Source: Paenibacillus sp. BJ-4 (GTDB lineage: Bacteria > Bacillota > Bacilli > Paenibacillales > Paenibacillaceae). From it: DNA of 64,000 nucleotides. Under the pieces are notes generated by a model, which was not told where the DNA came from, did not search any database, and saw only the letters and a program-made list of their open reading frames with translations. Position numbers and translations under genes: made by a program. Location of the stretch: the NCBI RefSeq assembly GCF_020404765.1, contig NZ_JAIVEM010000072.1:186001-250000 (forward strand), in the 5' to 3' direction. Shown one piece after another: positions 63,382-64,000 of this stretch. Positions within the stretch are counted from its first letter, which is position 1. The number at the start of each line of letters is the position of its first letter.

Positions 63382-63407
63382 AGAAGGCCGCAGGGCCTTC
63401 TTTTTTT
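63382..63407 (+). terminator. Terminator after the Spo0E-like gene
   Basis: AGAAGGCC pairs with GGCCTTCT around GCAG, followed by T7. Confidence 0.88.
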
Positions 63408-63456
63408 GCGTTCACAACTTATGATATATTAGTGGCATGGAAGAGGGGGCGTACAG

Positions 63457-64000
63457 ATGAGAGCAGGGATAAAAAGGCTGTCACCGTGGATTATCGGAAT
63501 GCTGGCACTCGTACTATTGGCCGGATGTGGTGGACGGGACAAGGACAGCTTTTCCATTTTTATTATGGATAAAGGGGATGCTTCAGTCGTTCGTGATGAG
63601 CTGACACAAAAGCTTAAGGATAAGCTGGGCGAACAGGCTCCCAACATCGAGATTTCAGTCAGCCCGCTGTATAACCAGCAGAAACTGGTCGTTGAGTATG
63701 CTGCTGGAGAGCATGATCTGTTTATTTTACCGGAAGAGGATATGAAACTGTACGGACAGAATGGTTCGAATCTGCCGTTAGATGACGCTTTTGACAAGAA
63801 TACGTATGCTCGGGGTGTGTTCGAAGGCGGCGTATTTAAGAAGAAGGGGCAGGGAGAAGAAGGAACAGATGTGATCCAGGAAACTCATTTGTTTGGAATT
63901 CCGGTGGAGCAGATGAAGATGTTTAAGGATCTAAAATATAACTCAAAAACATTGTTTGCTACCGTGCCGCCGCGTACAAGCAATAAGGAAGAAGCCATCA
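63457..64000 (+). CDS. Lipoprotein, possibly extracellular-binding (partial)
   Basis: ATG 63457 follows AAGAGGGGGCGTACAG and the frame is open to the window edge (181 codons seen). Residues 1-23 are a lipoprotein signal with lipobox LAGC (IIGMLALVLLAGCGG). The mature part reads FSIFIMDKGDASVVRDELTQ, an amphipathic helix, IEISVSPLYNQQKLVVEYAAG, and EHDLFILPEEDMKLYGQNG. This resembles the first lobe of a solute-binding protein, but I cannot assign a family. The rest of the gene lies outside the window. Confidence 0.75.
   Translation, partial: MRAGIKRLSPWIIGMLALVLLAGCGGRDKDSFSIFIMDKGDASVVRDELTQKLKDKLGEQAPNIEISVSPLYNQQKLVVEYAAGEHDLFILPEEDMKLYGQNGSNLPLDDAFDKNTYARGVFEGGVFKKKGQGEEGTDVIQETHLFGIPVEQMKMFKDLKYNSKTLFATVPPRTSNKEEAI

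Overview
The window reads as chromosomal DNA of a low-to-mid GC, endospore-forming Firmicute, most likely a Paenibacillus of the P. polymyxa type. The evidence is strong AGGAGG-type ribosome binding sites, GTG/TTG starts, an AUU-started infC, two T-box leaders, a Spo0E-like protein, CotF-like coat proteins, and plant-polysaccharide enzymes (a rhamnogalacturonan acetylesterase and a pectate lyase). I see no prophage, insertion sequence, CRISPR array or integrated island. The window is mostly core genome with some accessory genes and decayed sequence.

Layout. 1-7.6 kb is accessory: the end of a HAD hydrolase coupled to a GNAT acetyltransferase, a broken propeller-like gene, DUF2809, the acetylesterase, a methyltransferase, a membrane protein, a second GNAT, a GIY-YIG protein and a DUF2087 regulator. 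7.7-9.7 kb has tRNA-Pro(GGG) and an ABC exporter gene broken by a one-base frameshift. 9.8-14.2 kb is odhAB (2-oxoglutarate dehydrogenase E1 and E2). 14.2-21.6 kb has a DinB/YfiT-like protein, a lysophospholipase-like hydrolase, manA, mnmL-mnmM (tRNA wobble uridine modification), a 65-aa orphan behind a highly structured leader, trmB, and a PAP2 phosphatase/glycosyltransferase pair. 22.2-24.9 kb has a membrane GT2 enzyme and infC-rpmI-rplT behind an L20-type leader. 25.2-30.0 kb is a BMP lipoprotein/ABC system for nucleosides (nupNOPQ-like).

31.2-38.0 kb is branched-chain amino acid synthesis: promoter, Leu-type T-box, ilvB-ilvN-ilvC-leuA, with leuB behind a terminator and leuCD absent. 38.2-43.5 kb has a peroxiredoxin under an almost perfect PerR box, a small Cys-containing protein, a PAS histidine kinase and a GGDEF-EAL protein. 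43.6-47.2 kb has tRNA-Gly(UCC), a pectate lyase and an ABC-F protein preceded by a candidate leader peptide and attenuator. 47.2-59.1 kb is pheST behind a Phe T-box, then a zapA homologue extended by about 580 residues of coiled coil, a small holin/YvlD-like protein, mutS2, a DUF350 protein, a zinc-ribbon protein and an MFS transporter. 59.1-64 kb has a FAD oxidoreductase, two spore-coat-like genes, an Lrp/AsnC regulator with an aminotransferase, a Spo0E-like phosphatase and the start of a lipoprotein cut by the window edge.

The least routine items are the ZapA-coiled-coil fusion, the leader peptide/attenuator before the ABC-F gene, the structured leader before the 65-aa orphan, and the alternative hairpins between ilvN and ilvC. 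No defence island or unknown multi-gene system stands out. All assignments come from reading the sequence; no database search was run.
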